Of a stretch of 64,000 nt of DNA, positions 1 through 13,683 are shown one piece after another. Where the stretch lies: contig NC_087063.1 in NCBI RefSeq assembly GCF_963678635.1, positions 5,358,817-5,422,816 on the forward strand. The letters are read 5' to 3'. The notes under the pieces were generated by a model. That model did not search any database. It was given only the letters and a program-made list of their open reading frames with translations, and was not told the origin of the DNA. How positions within the stretch are numbered: position 1 is the first letter of the stretch; each line of letters starts with the position of its first letter. Made by a program: the position numbers and the translations under genes. Source of the stretch: Symsagittifera roscoffensis. Its lineage: Eukaryota; Xenacoelomorpha; Acoela; Convolutidae.

Positions 1-3000
1 TTTTATAGTTCTGAGTGATCTATGAAATATTCTCTCATGCAGTTATAACTAAACAGTCGAATGTGTGGGAGGTTTTTTCCCTTGAATTAAAGGGGTTTCT
101 TAGAAAATCTCTTGTTATTGTGTTTTCGGACAAAACGCAAAAACATTTAGGAACACTTGAAAAGTAATAATTTTTTGATTTATGGAAAAGTACTTGTCAT
201 ATGACTTTCATTTATGAAAAGATGCTTATCGTGGAGTTTTCTTACACTTACACTCGTAGTATTTTGTACTTATAGAAATATATGGAATTGTATGATAAGC
301 ATTTTTCTTATTTGCTGAAATTGTATGAGAAGTATTTTTGGTCAACCCGGGTATATTAGATTAGGCATGGAATGTATACCCAACAAAAAAGCAACGATTA
401 CATAAGCTTGTTAAATTTGAACTCTACTTGAACTCTACTCAGTTTTTGTATCGTGGAATAAACTTAAAGTTTTTTTTGTTGAAGAAAAAGATTTTTCATG
501 CTTGCTGCTCATCCGACTCATCATGAGTCTGGGGAAAAATAATTTTTGCTGCAATTTTATGGTAATTATTCATGATAATTTATATTTTTTTTTGAGATAT
601 CTTGAAAAAAAAACTTAGTGGAAATATAAAACTAAATGATAAGGCTGATTGTAATTATAATAGAAAATGGTGCCAAAAATGCTTACACAGTTATACCAGC
701 AACGTTTTTGTTCAATTTTTCCAAATACAATCAATTAATACAACCGAAAAACTTAGTAAAAATACAAAAAAAACTCAAATTGTTTGATATAAAACCTAAG
801 CATAAATTTTCTTCGCCTTCTTCAAAACTTTGGAACAATAGTCTTCAGTGAGCGTACACCACGCGGTGTACTTCGAACATGTAAGGTGTTCTACTGAAAT
901 TCAGTGCCTTCAAATCAAAATATAGGGCACAACGGCAATTCGTTGAAGCGAAAGTTGATCGCAAGCGACAGTTCGCCGCTTTTATAAAATACCACACTTG
1001 ATTGCAAGGTTACTTAATTAACTTTTTTCGCCTAATAGTTCTGCGAAACATTCCATATTGAGTCCCACGCCAGCTATAGCATCGCCGTTCGGTTGCTGTA
1101 CATTGCTAAATGGCTTCATTTTACACTGTTTACACTTTTAAAATAAAAAATGCGCTGCAACAAATTATCGCTTTTTCAAATTCTACATATTTTCACCTGA
1201 CCAATTGCCGCTTGCAACGAATTGTTCCCTCACTAAGTTATAGTTATCTCGATCTTTTTTGTAAATAATCGATATGATTATTTGACAACTACTGCTTGTA
1301 TGCTCAAAATTGATCAATTGTAGCTTGATGAATTACTAACTATTCTGTGCAATCTAAGACTATACATTTTGGTCACATAGGCTTCTTTGTCGTTCTAAAT
1401 TTATCGAAATAATAATTATAGTGATTTTCAAATCAACTAAAACACGAATAGATGTAAATTTTTTGGATGACTTTTTTGATTGAATAAACTTTTATGATAG
1501 GATTAGACATTGACCTCAAGAAAACCCTGCGCACATTATTTTTGATAGATTTTTGGAGTATTTAAATTTGGAATAAAAGTATTTTTTTCTCACTTTTTTT
1601 TATTTTTTCTAGAATGATAAAACTTTGGTTTTTCCATAAAAAGTTGGTAAAACATTGGGTACGCGTATAGTCAAGGTAACGTATTTTTAAGAGAATAACC
1701 TAAATGCAGTTACGTTCTTCAACCTTTCGAACCCACAATATCTTGTTGAAGCATTTTTATACCCCCCCCCCCCCGCGACCCTCATGGTTGAGCATGAGAA
1801 TCATGTTTTGTCATGTTTTATTGTTCAAAAGCTACTTATTATAACACTCGAAAAAAGTGAATGAAACTTTTATTTTACAAGTAAAATTACGCAGGTGGTT
1901 GGAAAATGAAACGAGCCCTAAAGTGGCATTTTAGGTTGTTTAACAAACTGCATTTGGTATACAATTTGTTGCCCAAGTATAGTTTTAACATTGACATCAA
2001 ACCCACACTAATTTATTAATAATCGGGAAATGAAGTTTTGTGGAAACTAGAAATTGTACAAGAAAATATGTTTGTGATTTTGCGCGCCTCGTCGAAAACG
2101 ATAAGCCCTAAAAGTTCTCCTAAATTGCATTGCTATTTTAGGAACAACCAAGGTAATTTAATTTCATCAAAAAGCCCCAAGATTGAAAAGGTGAAGAAAT
2201 TTTCACAGTTTATTTAGTTCACTTAAGCTTTTTTGTTTGCAGCCATGCTGTGGGGGATATCTTGACTTGGTTATCTTTTGTGAAAGCTGAAAATTGAAAG
2301 TGAGCAGGGAATTAAAAGTGAGACGCTTAAATTAAAAATTAAAAGATAACAACGTCTTCAGCATAAAAGAATATGATGAAAAAAAATGACAGCTGAAATT
2401 AAAACTGTGCACACAGCATACAACGACTTTCGAAATTGAATGCCGGTCTGTCGGAAAAAATTTCTGTACCAAATAAACCGCATAGTTCAAAGTAAGTCAT
2501 TGGAGGTTATAGATGTTTTGAAGAAAAAAAAGATTATTCTGATTTCAAAATAAAGCCTTGATTCTTCAGTTTTAGAAGCAGCACAAAAAGCTGTTTTCAG
2601 ATTTCTTTCAAGTTTTAGAGAATAAAATGAATTAAAAAAATGTTTTTTTGTAACCTTAAGAAAGAAACAACTTTTTGAGAAAAGTCTAGGAGGTCCAATC
2701 ATTCCACAAAAAAACGATGATCAGCTTCCTAACGGAGTAACCGGAGCTACCTTGAGTAGTAACCTTCCTCAAACACGCACTCGGGTTGTTTTTGGCCACG
2801 TGGCACCTGTTTTAGTTCTAACTCGGGTCCCAAAATTAATAAAACATTCACTAAAAATTTAAAGCCTAACTCAACTCAAAGTATGAACATTTCAAAATGA
2901 ATAGTGTTTTTACAAGTAAAATTTTCTGTTTTTAGATAAAATAATTTTTATAAACGTTTGTGAAGATTTTGTTTCTTCTTCAAACTATTTTTTTGACTGC

Positions 3001-3248
3001 ACATAAAAAGTACCAATGTTTTAAGATCCAATTCAAATCAAGTTTTGGCCCTGCGATCAGTTTTTGTAGAGATAGGGGGTCTTAAAACTTGAATAGTCAG
3101 CCACATTGGTGGACTACCCTACATGCTTGCTTCTGAGCAAAATATCTGAGTTGCTTATTGCCTATGCGCGAAATATAGCCAGCGTAGATTATTTGTTTGC
3201 GTATGAGTTAAATAACATTATGGGGCTTATACCATTAAGATTATATTT
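1..3248. other. Gene-free AT-rich DNA
   Basis: I see no reading frame with a recognisable domain and no splice-consistent exon chain. Contents are a perfect 7-bp-stem hairpin (GTACACCACGCGGTGTAC, about 856-873), a probable inverted-repeat element at 923-1233 (listed separately), a C14 tract near 1763-1776 and generic A/T homopolymers. Frames of 60-90 codons here have no family resemblance and look like chance frames. Confidence 0.6.
923..1233. repeat. Short inverted-repeat element (MITE-like)
   Basis: The left end (923-950) contains GGCAATTCGTTGAAGCG. The right end (1206-1232) contains CGCTTGCAACGAATTG, its reverse complement with one extra base. The roughly 310-bp body has no coding frame. 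This is the layout of a non-autonomous DNA transposon, but I found no clear target duplication and no second copy, so the family is unknown. Confidence 0.45.
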
Positions 3249-3955
3249 GAAAAAGACTGCTCGTATCAAGGCTAAGCCCTTAATGCTCCAACTGCCATTT
3301 AATTGGTCTCGAGTAGTTTTTATTAAAGTAGGTATTGGCAAAACTATGAATTTGACGCTGATCGTGATAAAAATGAAATGTTAACAATTTGAGTACAATA
3401 AGTGCATGGACTAGATAAAATCAAAAAGCCTGCTCGTCTATATCAAGGCGAAGCCCAGAAAGTTCCGACTGTTTTTTAAGGTCACAGAATTTTTGTTGTT
3501 GTTGAGTATTTAGTGAAAAATTTTTTAAAAAAATCGACAAAAGATTAGCAAATTTCAAACCCCCAAAACTTTAGGAAAAAAGATCACAGAAGAAAGTATA
3601 TTTTTTTAAACTTGAGCTCAGTTCAACATTTTTTTTAAGATGAGAAAGAAAATTTCGTCAAAAACGCTTAATTAAATAGTCGAAAATTGACTGGACAAAA
3701 AACTCACCAGAATCATTATTATTCCGCACTATCTTCAAAATTTGGAAATATTAGCTGCCTAATTTCAATTTGGAATGATTTTAATGCGGGACTAATCGCC
3801 ACGTGTAAATTATAAAACGAGCACTTTAGACAAACTCGATTCAGATCAAGAGATGGATCCACGATGGACCCAAGGGAGTTTTGAAAAACTGGTCTGAATA
3901 AAAAAACCATCCCAAGCATATATTTTGCTCATTTTTCCTCAAAATCGGAATAATA
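3249..3955 (+). repeat. HP-family repeat, diverged copy plus 5' fragment
   Basis: A 5' fragment of the HP family (AAGACTGCTCGTATCAAGG) lies at about 3250-3300. A full but strongly diverged copy runs from about 3424 to the terminal TCGGAATAA near 3955. Recognisable landmarks are the CTGCTCG start, the TTCCGACTG block, the TTAAATAGTCGAAAATTG block and the truncated end. See 9132-9663 for the family description. Confidence 0.55.
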
Positions 3956-5819
3956 ATTGATTCACAGCGCACGAAAGTTATCAACTACGTAACATCGACA
4001 TCTACGAGCACGGATAACGATTTAACCGAGAACGAGTTGACTGTGTATAATATAAGGCGGCCGGTTGATTATCAGGGAGAGGAAAAAAGATCAAAATTTT
4101 TTTTTCTACATTTCGAGACCAAACTGTGTCTTTTATGTAAGTAGATTCCGCAATTTTGTTCATCTTTTGTTCATTCGTTTTCTTTGATCTTTCCGACAAA
4201 ATTTTAATGGACTTGTCTCGGGATTCTAGAGACCTAGAAACACCAAAACGTGCGCGTATCCAGTACACAGATTGGACTCGTAATGAACTTTTTCTTACTT
4301 TTTCGCTCTTGAATAAAAAAAGGAAGCAAAAATTTATAATTTTGCCTTAACGTGCCCTGAAAAACAGTAACAAATTTTTAAAAATTAACCATAATTGGAG
4401 TGTGTGATGAAAAAAATCTGTCAATTTTGTTCAAGCTCGGACCAGTAAAATCGAAAAAAAAATTCAGTGTTTTGGAGCATAAACTGCGTGACTGTCAGAA
4501 ATTAGAAACTAAAAATTTACAAAAGTGTTGGTTTTTGTGTTTACAAGACCAAAATTGAAGCTTTCTGCATCTACTTTTAAATTTTTTTGCAATCACAAAA
4601 ACTTGTAACAACTTTTTTGGTTCCAAAATTTTTTTTTCCGCTCTCATTGATTATCATGAGTGTCGTTTAGCATGCGGCAATAAACTTTCGTGCAATAAGC
4701 CGATATAGCACAGTGACGACTACTACTCATACATCCAGGCATGACATGTAAGGACCTGATCTGAACGCTGATCGTAATAATCTGGCATATAGCCTTCCAT
4801 CAATTACCGAAGATTACAAAAGGGAAACGAAAAACTATACCGTGCGGGTGAACTACATTGGCGACATCATTCAGCTATTTCGAGTTGCCAGGAAGCAATC
4901 AAGTGAGGCGATAGTTCTGTCTGTCACTATCAAAATCTGTAAAAAGCGTATTTTATATAGCTCCTTCTGAAAAGTCATCAAAAAAGTTCTGTTCTCGTAA
5001 GACTGTCAGAGCATTCTATCAAAAGAGAGAGGCTCCTTTCATAGTCTTGCAGAGCTAGAAGATTCTTAAGATGTCAAGTATTTGCTACCATTCATTGTTG
5101 ATTGAATTTTCTCGAAGTAGAAACAAGGAGTATTTGCCAGCACCAGAGTGTTTGAGTGAGAAATCAAATTTAGCTGTGTATTTTGGAAAGCTCAAGCTAA
5201 AACTCGCTCGTTCAATTGAACACTTTTCAATGGCACATGATTGCAAATACCACACCAAAAACAGACTTGGAAAAAATGAACTCCTAGTATAATAATCCTT
5301 TCGAACAAAAACATTTAAAACATTTTCAAACTCAAATGAATACCATTCTTACCTAAAATTACACGGCTGGCTAGTTGAACCACAAATTGAGGTTTTGGGA
5401 AAAAATTTTCAGCCCTCTTTGTGTTTTCGCAGCAATCTCTCCACTGTTCCACCGAAATATCAAAAAACTACAGCGGATAGCTCAGGTTATTCCGACAATG
5501 GGCAGGTCTTTATGAGGTAGGAGCAAATTTTCAAAAAATCAAAAATTTTGCCAAACTATTTTTATGTTACCAAATTAGCTTTGCAAGTTCTCAAAAAACG
5601 CATCTAAGCCTTACCCGTTCTATCTTTTAACCACCCTCGATACCAACCGTAGTTTTTGTTATAAAAAATTTGAATGAGTGATATTGAGTTCGGGGTTCAA
5701 GCAAAAGTAACTGATAGTGAAATCACAGTCAAAACTATATGTTCAGTTTTTTTTTCAAATGTGATCTACTTAACAATCGCCCTCCCTTTGGTATCTACTT
5801 ATACAAAAAATTAATGTAA
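3956..5819. other. Gene-poor stretch with coding-like fragments
   Basis: No complete gene is visible. Three short plus-strand frames look more protein-like than their surroundings: about 3975-4085 (Ser/Thr/Asp-rich, then TVYNIRRPVDYQG), about 4190-4300 (DLETPKRARIQYTDWTRNE) and 4752-4971 (about 70 codons including YTVRVNYIGDIIQLFRVARK). I could not connect them by splicing or assign a family; they may be exons or gene relics. A fragment of the TCTACTTAACAATC family lies near 5763-5800. Confidence 0.4.
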
Positions 5820-6258
5820 CAAAATGAAATGAAATTTTTGTGAAAATCATCCCCCCAAGCGCCATATAAAGTACTAAAGGATAGATTTCGCTCCTTGTAA
5901 CAAATCAATTATGGCACATGAGCTTCTTTCAACGTTATTAGCGCGTTATATATTGCGCGTTAGTTGTCCCAAATTGGCCAAAATGGCACTCTTTAAACCC
6001 CCATAATGCCGTGATGAGCTGTACAGCTCTTGTGTTGGTCCTTTCCCCCGTGGATAAATGGTCTTAAAAAAATAACTTTACGAAAAACGATCATAGGTGA
6101 AATATCTTTTCAAATTTAAGCTCAGGAAAACAAAAGCTTTTGAATGATAAAAAAGATTCCGTCAAAAATGGCTATTTAAAAAGTCGAAATTTGTCTGAAG
6201 AAAAAAACCCACCCCGAGCTCAAATATTCCGATACTTTCGTATCGAAAGTCGGAACAA
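5820..6258 (+). repeat. HP-family repeat, 5'-truncated copy
   Basis: This copy lacks the first 70 or so bases of the family. It starts in the AAAATGAAATGAAATTTTTG block and keeps the CCCCCC..CGCCATATAAAGTAC block, the GC-rich internal hairpin (GCGCGTTATATATTGCGCG) and the complete 3' end CGTATCGAAAGTCGGAACAA. Confidence 0.8.
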
Positions 6259-7270
6259 TTATTGACTACGCAGAGACAATTGACAATTTGCCTGATACAT
6301 TAAGAAGAAGCAAAATTATCTGGAGACATTTCAGGCGGGAAAATACCCTCACCTGAACCCGCTATTATTATCTGTACCCTTTTTGAGGAAAGTTGGAAAT
6401 GTCAGATAACATAGGATAAGATAGAAGGTCACAGCTAATGACTTATTGATGACGTATGTTAGGGCTGTTATCTTGATGGACAGCTCAGCGGTTCAAAAAT
6501 GTCACAGAGGAGGGCTGATTAAACTTTTTTGAACTTATAATGCTGTGCTCTTATACTTTGTTTGGCAATTTCCATAAAACAAAAACTTACTTGACCATTT
6601 CTTTACTATTGTTCTACTTGAAAGGAATAAATTGGTACATCAATTTAGGAGCATAGGAGGTGCCAAGGCTTGTTAGTTTTTTTATATTACAAAAAACTTA
6701 GACAACCTTTTGAAAACTAAAAACTTGACATTTCAAAAGCGTTTAGAAACTTCTCAGCAGACTTTTCTCCATAAAAATGAATTTTGTATAATTTAAGCAC
6801 TAATTTTTACGTTTTGAACTAGATTAACAGTTCCTTAGATGATGACAAATTGTATAAAACGGTTCAATTCAACCTGGAAACATAGCGTATTGTACCAACT
6901 TTTACAGAATGTGACAAAAATATTGATGCTCGTTGTGCATTTTTTCTTCAAACCGACTTCGATCTTTTAACTATTACCATTGAGTGTATTTTTTATACCA
7001 ACTGAACACATTGACATTCTGAGCTCAAAACTACCAACTAAGATATCACAAAAAGTTATGAAGGCACACAGTCTTTTTTTGCGAAGTTATGAAGCCTGAG
7101 ATGCTGCCTATTTGGGTAAATCATCCCCCAATGTTTTTTGTGCTACTAACGAGTAAGTGGCAATTTAACCAGGCTCACAATAAAATACAGCTTGAATTTA
7201 TACAATACGTTACTAGAAGCTAAATACATCACTGTATACTGGAGAAGATTTTCAAACAGAAACCAAAAAC
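6259..7270. other. No gene seen
   Basis: Non-repetitive AT-rich DNA between two HP copies. No open frame of note, no RNA-gene signature and no clear inverted ends. Confidence 0.6.
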
Positions 7271-7830
7271 AAGACTGCTTGTATCAGGGCGAAGCCCAGA
7301 AAATTCCGAATTCCGACTGCCTTTTAACGTTTATGGAGCAGTAATAACATAAGCAACATAAAAAAATAATTGAAATAAAATAAAATGAAAAACTTTTTTT
7401 TTCTAAAATTTGAAAATTTTTCTATGAAAATCATCCCCCCACACGCCATATAAAGTACAAAACAATAGATTTCGCTCCTTGTAACAAATCAATTATGGCA
7501 AATAAGCTTCTTTCAATCAATTTGGAACGATTTCTAAGACGGATTAAATCTCCGCTTACGCGTTAATAGCGCGAATTATATCGCGCGTTAATTGTCCCAA
7601 ATTGGTCAAAATGGCCAAAATGGCAGTCTTTAAACCCTCATAATTTTGCGAAAAATGATCACAGGTGAAATATCTTTTCCAATTTGAGCTCAGGACAACA
7701 ATAGCTTTCGATTGATATAAAAAAAAATTCCGTCAAAAATGGCTAGTTAAAAAGTCGAAATTTGTCTGAAGAAAAAAAAACCCACCCGAGCACAAATATT
7801 CCGTTACTTTCTTATCGAAAGTCGGAACAA
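7271..7830 (+). repeat. HP-family repeat, full-length copy
   Basis: Runs from AAGACTGCTTGTATCAGGG to CTTATCGAAAGTCGGAACAA. It contains both terminal hairpins and the internal GCGCG...CGCGC hairpin. A small local duplication (AATTCCGAATTCCGAC) sits near its 5' end. No open frame crosses it, so it is non-autonomous. Confidence 0.85.
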
Positions 7831-9131
7831 AAAAAGAAGCAAACCGTAGCCTTTCATAGGTCCTCTGCAAATCACAGAAGCCTACAATTATTAATAAAAC
7901 AAGATTTTAAAGCATAAAAAATCACAGTAAAGAACTTCATTTTGAGGTTGCGTATTCAGTTTAGAGATGAACATAAAATTGTTATCAAAAAAAATTTCAA
8001 GAAGACAAGTGTTTCAAGAAACGGGTATTAGTTGCTAAAAGTCTGCTTTGGACATTATAAAATTACGTTCAATTGATGAATTGGAACGCATCAAAGTGAG
8101 TACGAAAACACAATTTCAGAACGCCACCGATCTGTATCCAAGATTTTTTTGTTACAAATTTCTCATTCGATATTTGAATTATGAATATGAATATTGAATA
8201 TGAATACGAATATCTGAGATATAAGATATGAATTTTCTAAGGCGCAATTGATATAGTTGAATAAGCTATCATGAGGAAACAAATAATAGGAGTTTCCCGT
8301 TTTGTTCCGACACAGTTCAAAGAAATTGCGAACTTTGCATACATATGTAGTTTTTGACGTCGTATTTAGATTTTGTTATTACGCAGAAAAAATCATTGAC
8401 AAAAAACCTATCAGTGCATAAAGAAGGGCCAATTTGAGATTTTTCTAGATAATCCTAGCTCTTAAGAAAAATATTTTGAGATTTTTTCTATAAATTGCAC
8501 TTCAACGATATTAGTTTTTACTTTCCTCGATTAAAAAAATTGAAAAAAGTGTTGCCAGAAGTATCATAAAATTTCCTGAAGAGAAAAAAATCAAATTTCA
8601 AAAATGAATACACCAGCTTTTTTTAAATTATGTTTCTGTGTGAAAATCAAATTATTATATTACATCAAATAACCAAATGCTGTTTATCTTTATGGGTTTT
8701 CTTATACTCTCGGGTTTTCTCGGACAAACAAAAAATTAAAATTAGGACTCAAGTGGGAAAAAATGCATGTTATACAAATTGAATTTTATACAACTTGCTT
8801 GTACCACAATTTGTTATTCAGCATTAAAAAGTCTGACAAAAAAACTTTATTCAGAAAGTAATTTCAGAAAGGGGAAACTAAGATTTTTAGATAGTTTCAT
8901 TGTATGAAAAAGAGTTAGCTTGCTATTTTCTTACAGTTTTTTTAGTCAAACTGTCTGAAAAAGTTTTTTTTATTGAATAAAACTGTACAAAAACAATTTT
9001 TGTCAATGCAAGCAGTATATCATAATCAAACCTTTGCTGAAATTTGTTGAGTACAAATTAGAACTGTGAGTGATACATTTTAGAAAGTTATTCAGATAAC
9101 TTAATCGCCGAAATCTAATGTAAAATAGGAC
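7831..9131. other. No gene seen
   Basis: AT-rich DNA between HP copies. A small GAATAT-type tandem run (ATGAATATGAATATTGAATATG) lies near 8180-8230. Nothing else could be supported. Confidence 0.6.
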
Positions 9132-9663
9132 AAGACTGCTCGTATCAGGGCGAAACCTTGAATGTTCCGACTGTCTTTTAAGGTTTATGGAGCAGTAATA
9201 ACATTAAAAAGCTAAATGTAATAAAATAAAATGAAATTTTTTTTTCTAAAATTTGAAACTTTTTATGAAAATCATCCCCCCACACGCCATATAAAGTATT
9301 AAAATATAGATTTCGCTCCTTATAACAAATCAATTATGGCAAATAAGCTTCTTTCAACCAATTTGGAACGATTTCTAAGACGGATTAACTCTCCGCTTAC
9401 GCGTTAATAGCGCGAAATAGATCGCGCGTTAATTGTCCCAAATTGCCCAAAAGGACAATCTTTAAACCCCCATAACTTTAAGAAAAATGATCACAGGTGA
9501 AATATCTTTTCAAATTTGAGCTCATGACAACAATACTTTTTGAATGATATAAAAATAATTCCGTCAAAAATGGCTAATTAAAAAGTCGAAATTTGTCTGA
9601 AGAAAAAAAAAACCCACCCCGAGCACAAATATTCCGTTACTTTCGTATCGAAAGTCGGAACAA
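9132..9663 (+). repeat. HP-family repeat, best full-length copy (reference copy)
   Basis: About 530 bp. The family starts AAGACTGCTCGTATCAGGG, immediately followed by an arm that can fold (TCAGGGC-AAA-GCCCTGA in the best copy at 57409). Next comes TGTTCCGACT, which is the exact reverse complement of AGTCGGAACA at the 3' end. Other fixed landmarks are a CCCCCC..ACGCCATATAAAGTA block, an internal GC-rich hairpin (AGCGCG...CGCGCGTTAA), and a 3' hairpin ACTTTCGTATCGAAAGT followed by CGGAACAA. No protein is encoded. At least ten copies lie in this window in both orientations, so it is a dispersed non-autonomous element. The class is uncertain: hairpins at both ends recall Helitron-like or foldback elements. 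Confidence 0.85.
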
Positions 9664-10231
9664 TAATTTTAAAAATTTAATCCAAACATTTTTTTGAAAG
9701 CTGGGCAGTGAATTTCAAGATGGTCGTATTTTTTGAGCAATTGCCTTGACCACAAGATTACAATTTCAAGAACTTCAAAATTTTTCTACTGTTTTTTTTT
9801 TCAAAGAAGACAGCACAACAGAGCCGAAATTAGTTTTTTTATGCAATGAAGGCAATTTACTATGACATCATCTAATTAACTTGCGTTGTCATTGATTGTA
9901 CCCTGTCACTTCTAGTTATCTTTGAGCTTTGAGCTTTCTATTATGGTAATCACAAAAGGCTACAAAACTAAATATGGTTGTTAGTTCGAACAGATTTGCG
10001 TCATTGGTATAAGCTTTTTGAAGCAGGTAGACTTTCCGACTCCTCGAATAGTCAAAAAAAATTAAAGTTTAAAAAAATTTCTTCCCTATAACAAAAAGTT
10101 CTAATCTCTATTGTAAAAAAAACAAAAGCCGGACAAGAAAGCAAAAAAAATTTTCCTTGTCCTCCGAAAGTCATAAACCTCAAAATTTTAAAGCGGAATT
10201 GAACTAAATTGAAATATCCTCACGCACTTCA

Positions 10232-10300
10232 TTACGCACGCACACACACACACACACACTCACACACACACACACACACACACAAAACACACACACGCAC
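10232..10300. repeat. (CA)n microsatellite
   Basis: An interrupted CA dinucleotide run of about 65 bp, with CT and AA interruptions. The Cys/Val-rich frame on the minus strand across it is a repeat artefact. Confidence 0.9.
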
Positions 10301-13300
10301 AAACAAACCGAATACACTCAAATTCGAAATTGAAAACGAAACAGACCCATAAACCAATTTTTAGATTTTTTTTACACACTGCATGCTTTATGAGAACAGT
10401 GATCAGAAAAATTTTGAGGTTTGACGGTTGGATTTGTACTTTTGTTATCAATATCAATGAGTTCTGTCAAAAAAGCGAGATTTTATATTTTTTCTGAATA
10501 TCTTAATATTTTTCCTTTAAAATCTGATCCGAACAAGAAACGTCGATTTTAGAACATTCAAAGGTAAATAAAGTGAAATAAGATTTTGTATAATATTGTT
10601 TTTCTATTCGTGCGATAAACTCAATGATTTTGCAATAAACTCGTGCGATAAACTCAAGGAGGACTTGCACAATTTTATCCGGCCGAAACTGTCAAAAAAT
10701 AATTTGCACTAATTCGAAGTACAATCTACAGAGACAAGTTCTCCTGAAAATATAATGCAGAGCTTTGTTCTTTTTATAAAATTACTGTGCACTAAACTTC
10801 AGAGCGAAAAAGAAAAGCCATAGCTACGAGTAACGATTTTTAAAAAATTATGGTCAAAATTGGTTGACTTCTTTTGTTTTTTAAGTGATTTTCCAAATAT
10901 TTACTTCTGTTATACAACGGTTTCGTTTATCTCGATATTTCTCATTCCAAGTTTTTTTCCTTCCATCATGCACAGATCTAAAATGTTCTCAAGGGAAACG
11001 GATTTTTAACCAATTAATAAACATTTTCTTGCCTTTTTTGTCCGTCGAGTGAAATGATTTTCCAAGATATCACGTAATACTTAACAGGCCCTCTTTAAAA
11101 AGTGCTCGATTGCAAGTTTTTCAAAAAATCAATCTACAAATTCTGTTTTGGGTTTTTTTTGAAAACTTTCGCTCAGCCAATATATTTTGGTGCCCAAAGC
11201 TTTTTTATGACCGCTGTAGGGTCGATAGGCCAAAAGTGCATGCAGTAAAATGGTTAGTATCTAAGAGACCTCCCGGGTACTCGCTCAGGGTTTCTCTGTT
11301 TTCAATTGGTTTTGGATGCGCTACTAAGTTATCTTCAGTCAATTCAGCGAGCGGCAACTTCGCGAACAATTAAAATTTTCCTCTAAAAAAATACAATTTT
11401 CTGGCAAATTTTCGGAGCAGTGATTTTTAAAAGACCTGTTTACCTATGAAATCAGATTCCAATAAAAACTTTAACTATTAATTTCTCACTGCATTAAAAA
11501 CGCGTACGCTTTAAAAGCTAAATTTTTCCGAAACTTTTTTTTGATATTGGTTTTCGATTAACACCTTTAGGATATTGGTATTGGCAACAAATTGATTAAA
11601 CAAAACTCTTGGCAATTATAGGTCTCAATTTGACCTTTTCTATATCAACCAGGGTTCGCGCAAAAAAATCAATTTTTATAATTTTGCTTGTAAAAAAAGA
11701 TTGGTGTTTTTGATCTTCGTGCCTAAAAATATGTGCTCGGACCAAGCAAAAAATATTTTCGACCATGCACGATCAAAAAAAGTGCTCGACAGTGCTCCAC
11801 CTAGCCCGAGTCGAGGTCCCGCTCAAAAATCGCTCAAAATTTGAACGGTTTGCGCGGTGTTTTGAAAAGACTCGGCTTTGTAGTCTTTGACTGATGCTTG
11901 CCAATGCCTTATGGGAAATAAATAGAGAACATTCTGCTAAACTATACACTAGTATTCTCAAAAGTATCGGCTAATTTAACTGTTTTCTTTTCGCCTTATA
12001 TAGTTTTCGCCTAATATGTACAGCCACATTTTCGCTGACCTTTTACTGGATTGCTGACTTTTTACTGGATTGAAAAGGTTTTTTGTTTTTCTCTACGTGT
12101 TCTCGACCCGTGTTTTGCTTTTTAAGGATCATATTTTTAGATATAAATCATAATGAAAACATCAATATTTGAGGCAGGCTTGTTCAGTTGATCAAAGAAC
12201 ACGATGATGAATCTCGGCTTACAGTATGCAAGCTACGAGCACGTCTACGCTTCGCGGCGATAACTTGCTCTCAATTTCCATCCAACTCTTGGCAAGCTCG
12301 CAACTTCGTTTTTTTACTGCTTGGGCTGGTTTATTTTAGATTGCTTGAAAAACAGAGCATTAGTGTGTTAATTTTTGACAATTATGTTCAGCACTATTGA
12401 AACAGTAAAGCAGTATTCAAAATTAATTTCCGCACTGTTGAAAAAGATTTTAACTTCGGCACTGTACTGCCAAGTTTTGATAAACAAAATATTTGAAAAA
12501 ACTGATATCTGAATTGTCAGAAATTTTTAATTTTGACACCGTTGAGCACGTTTTTGATAACCTATTAAATAATCTCTCTTTTGAAACCTGATTTTAAAAA
12601 AACAGCCACAAATTGCGTTTCTGGGCTCTTTTTGGAAATTTTCGACCACAAGATTGCTTTTTCTGAAGTTCATCCAATCAGAACTCAAGAATGTAAAAAT
12701 TTGTAATCTCGTTAATTGGTTCGAGATTAAGGAAGTCTGCGTTTCTAAGAATCTCAAAAAATCACGAGAATAAGTTTTCACAACTTATTTAACTTACTCG
12801 TTCAAAAAAGGCGCTCAAGAGTTTTTTGTAGCCCCGTTTCAGGCCTGGAAAAAACTTAAGTACGCAACCTTGACCTTGAAAAATCTTGCAAAAATCAAGA
12901 ACTTCGACCTTAGACGATAATAATGCTTCCACTTCCTGAGACATGCTAGTTTCTTATAAGTTTAGGAGCAATTTTGTGCAATACAGTATTTTAACTATTT
13001 GTTTGTACAAACCAAAACAGCAAAAAAAAACAACGAAATCTGGCAATTTTGCGGGTTCCTCGACAAATCTGTTTTCGACAGTTTTTCGTTACTTGGCTGG
13101 TAGGGAGTTATAAGGAGAAAATCCCGATCTTTGTACCTACTGACGAACCTCGAGTCTTTTTGGCTCTACCCCCACCTCCTAAATTATTTTAAAAAGTTTG
13201 ACTGATTTTGCTTTAAAATGCAGGGCTGACAACCCGAGCGTTAAGCCAAGCTAAAAACTCCCAACAAATAAGAACTTAACGACAACTTAAAACGCATCTA

Positions 13301-13683
13301 ACGTCCTTTTAATGAAATTTATGCTCAGAAAAATGGCAAAAATTAGAGAAAAAGTCAGTTTGAGGCTTACTTAATTAAAAGGGTTTCCTTTTACCAGTCC
13401 CATAAGAATGAATTGCCTAGTAACAGTGTTCCAATTATATAATAACAATCTTGATTTCATTTTCTTTATAATTTAGGGGGGGTTAAAAACGAATCTCCTT
13501 TTTTTATAATAGGGTCTGGGAGTACTAACCTGGCATAGTCTATCGATCATGAGCAATAGTTCTCTGAGGTTTATTAAAATGGGGCTAAAGTTCTGATTTG
13601 GTTTTTGATCAGGTGTCTTTTTTAGTGTTACTACAGGGTAGATTCAGAAATCGAAAGCTTGCCAGAATGCTGCTGTAAGAGTA
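10301..13683. other. No gene seen
   Basis: About 3.4 kb of AT-rich DNA. The 11.11-11.37 kb part resembles diverged interior of the hAT-like element at 44435 (GGTGCCCAAAGC-type block). No coding exon, RNA gene or complete element could be supported. Confidence 0.5.

Noticed and set aside
2487-2702. Small Phe/Lys-rich frames throughout 1-19 kb
   Set aside because: Lengths of 60-110 codons are expected by chance and none has a recognisable motif or splice-consistent partner.
4752-4971. Argonaute/Piwi-like exon
   Set aside because: The VRVNYIGDI wording looked suggestive, but I could not align it to any specific Argonaute block, so no family is claimed.
10260-10457. Cys/Val-rich frame on the minus strand
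   Set aside because: It is the (CA)n microsatellite read as protein.
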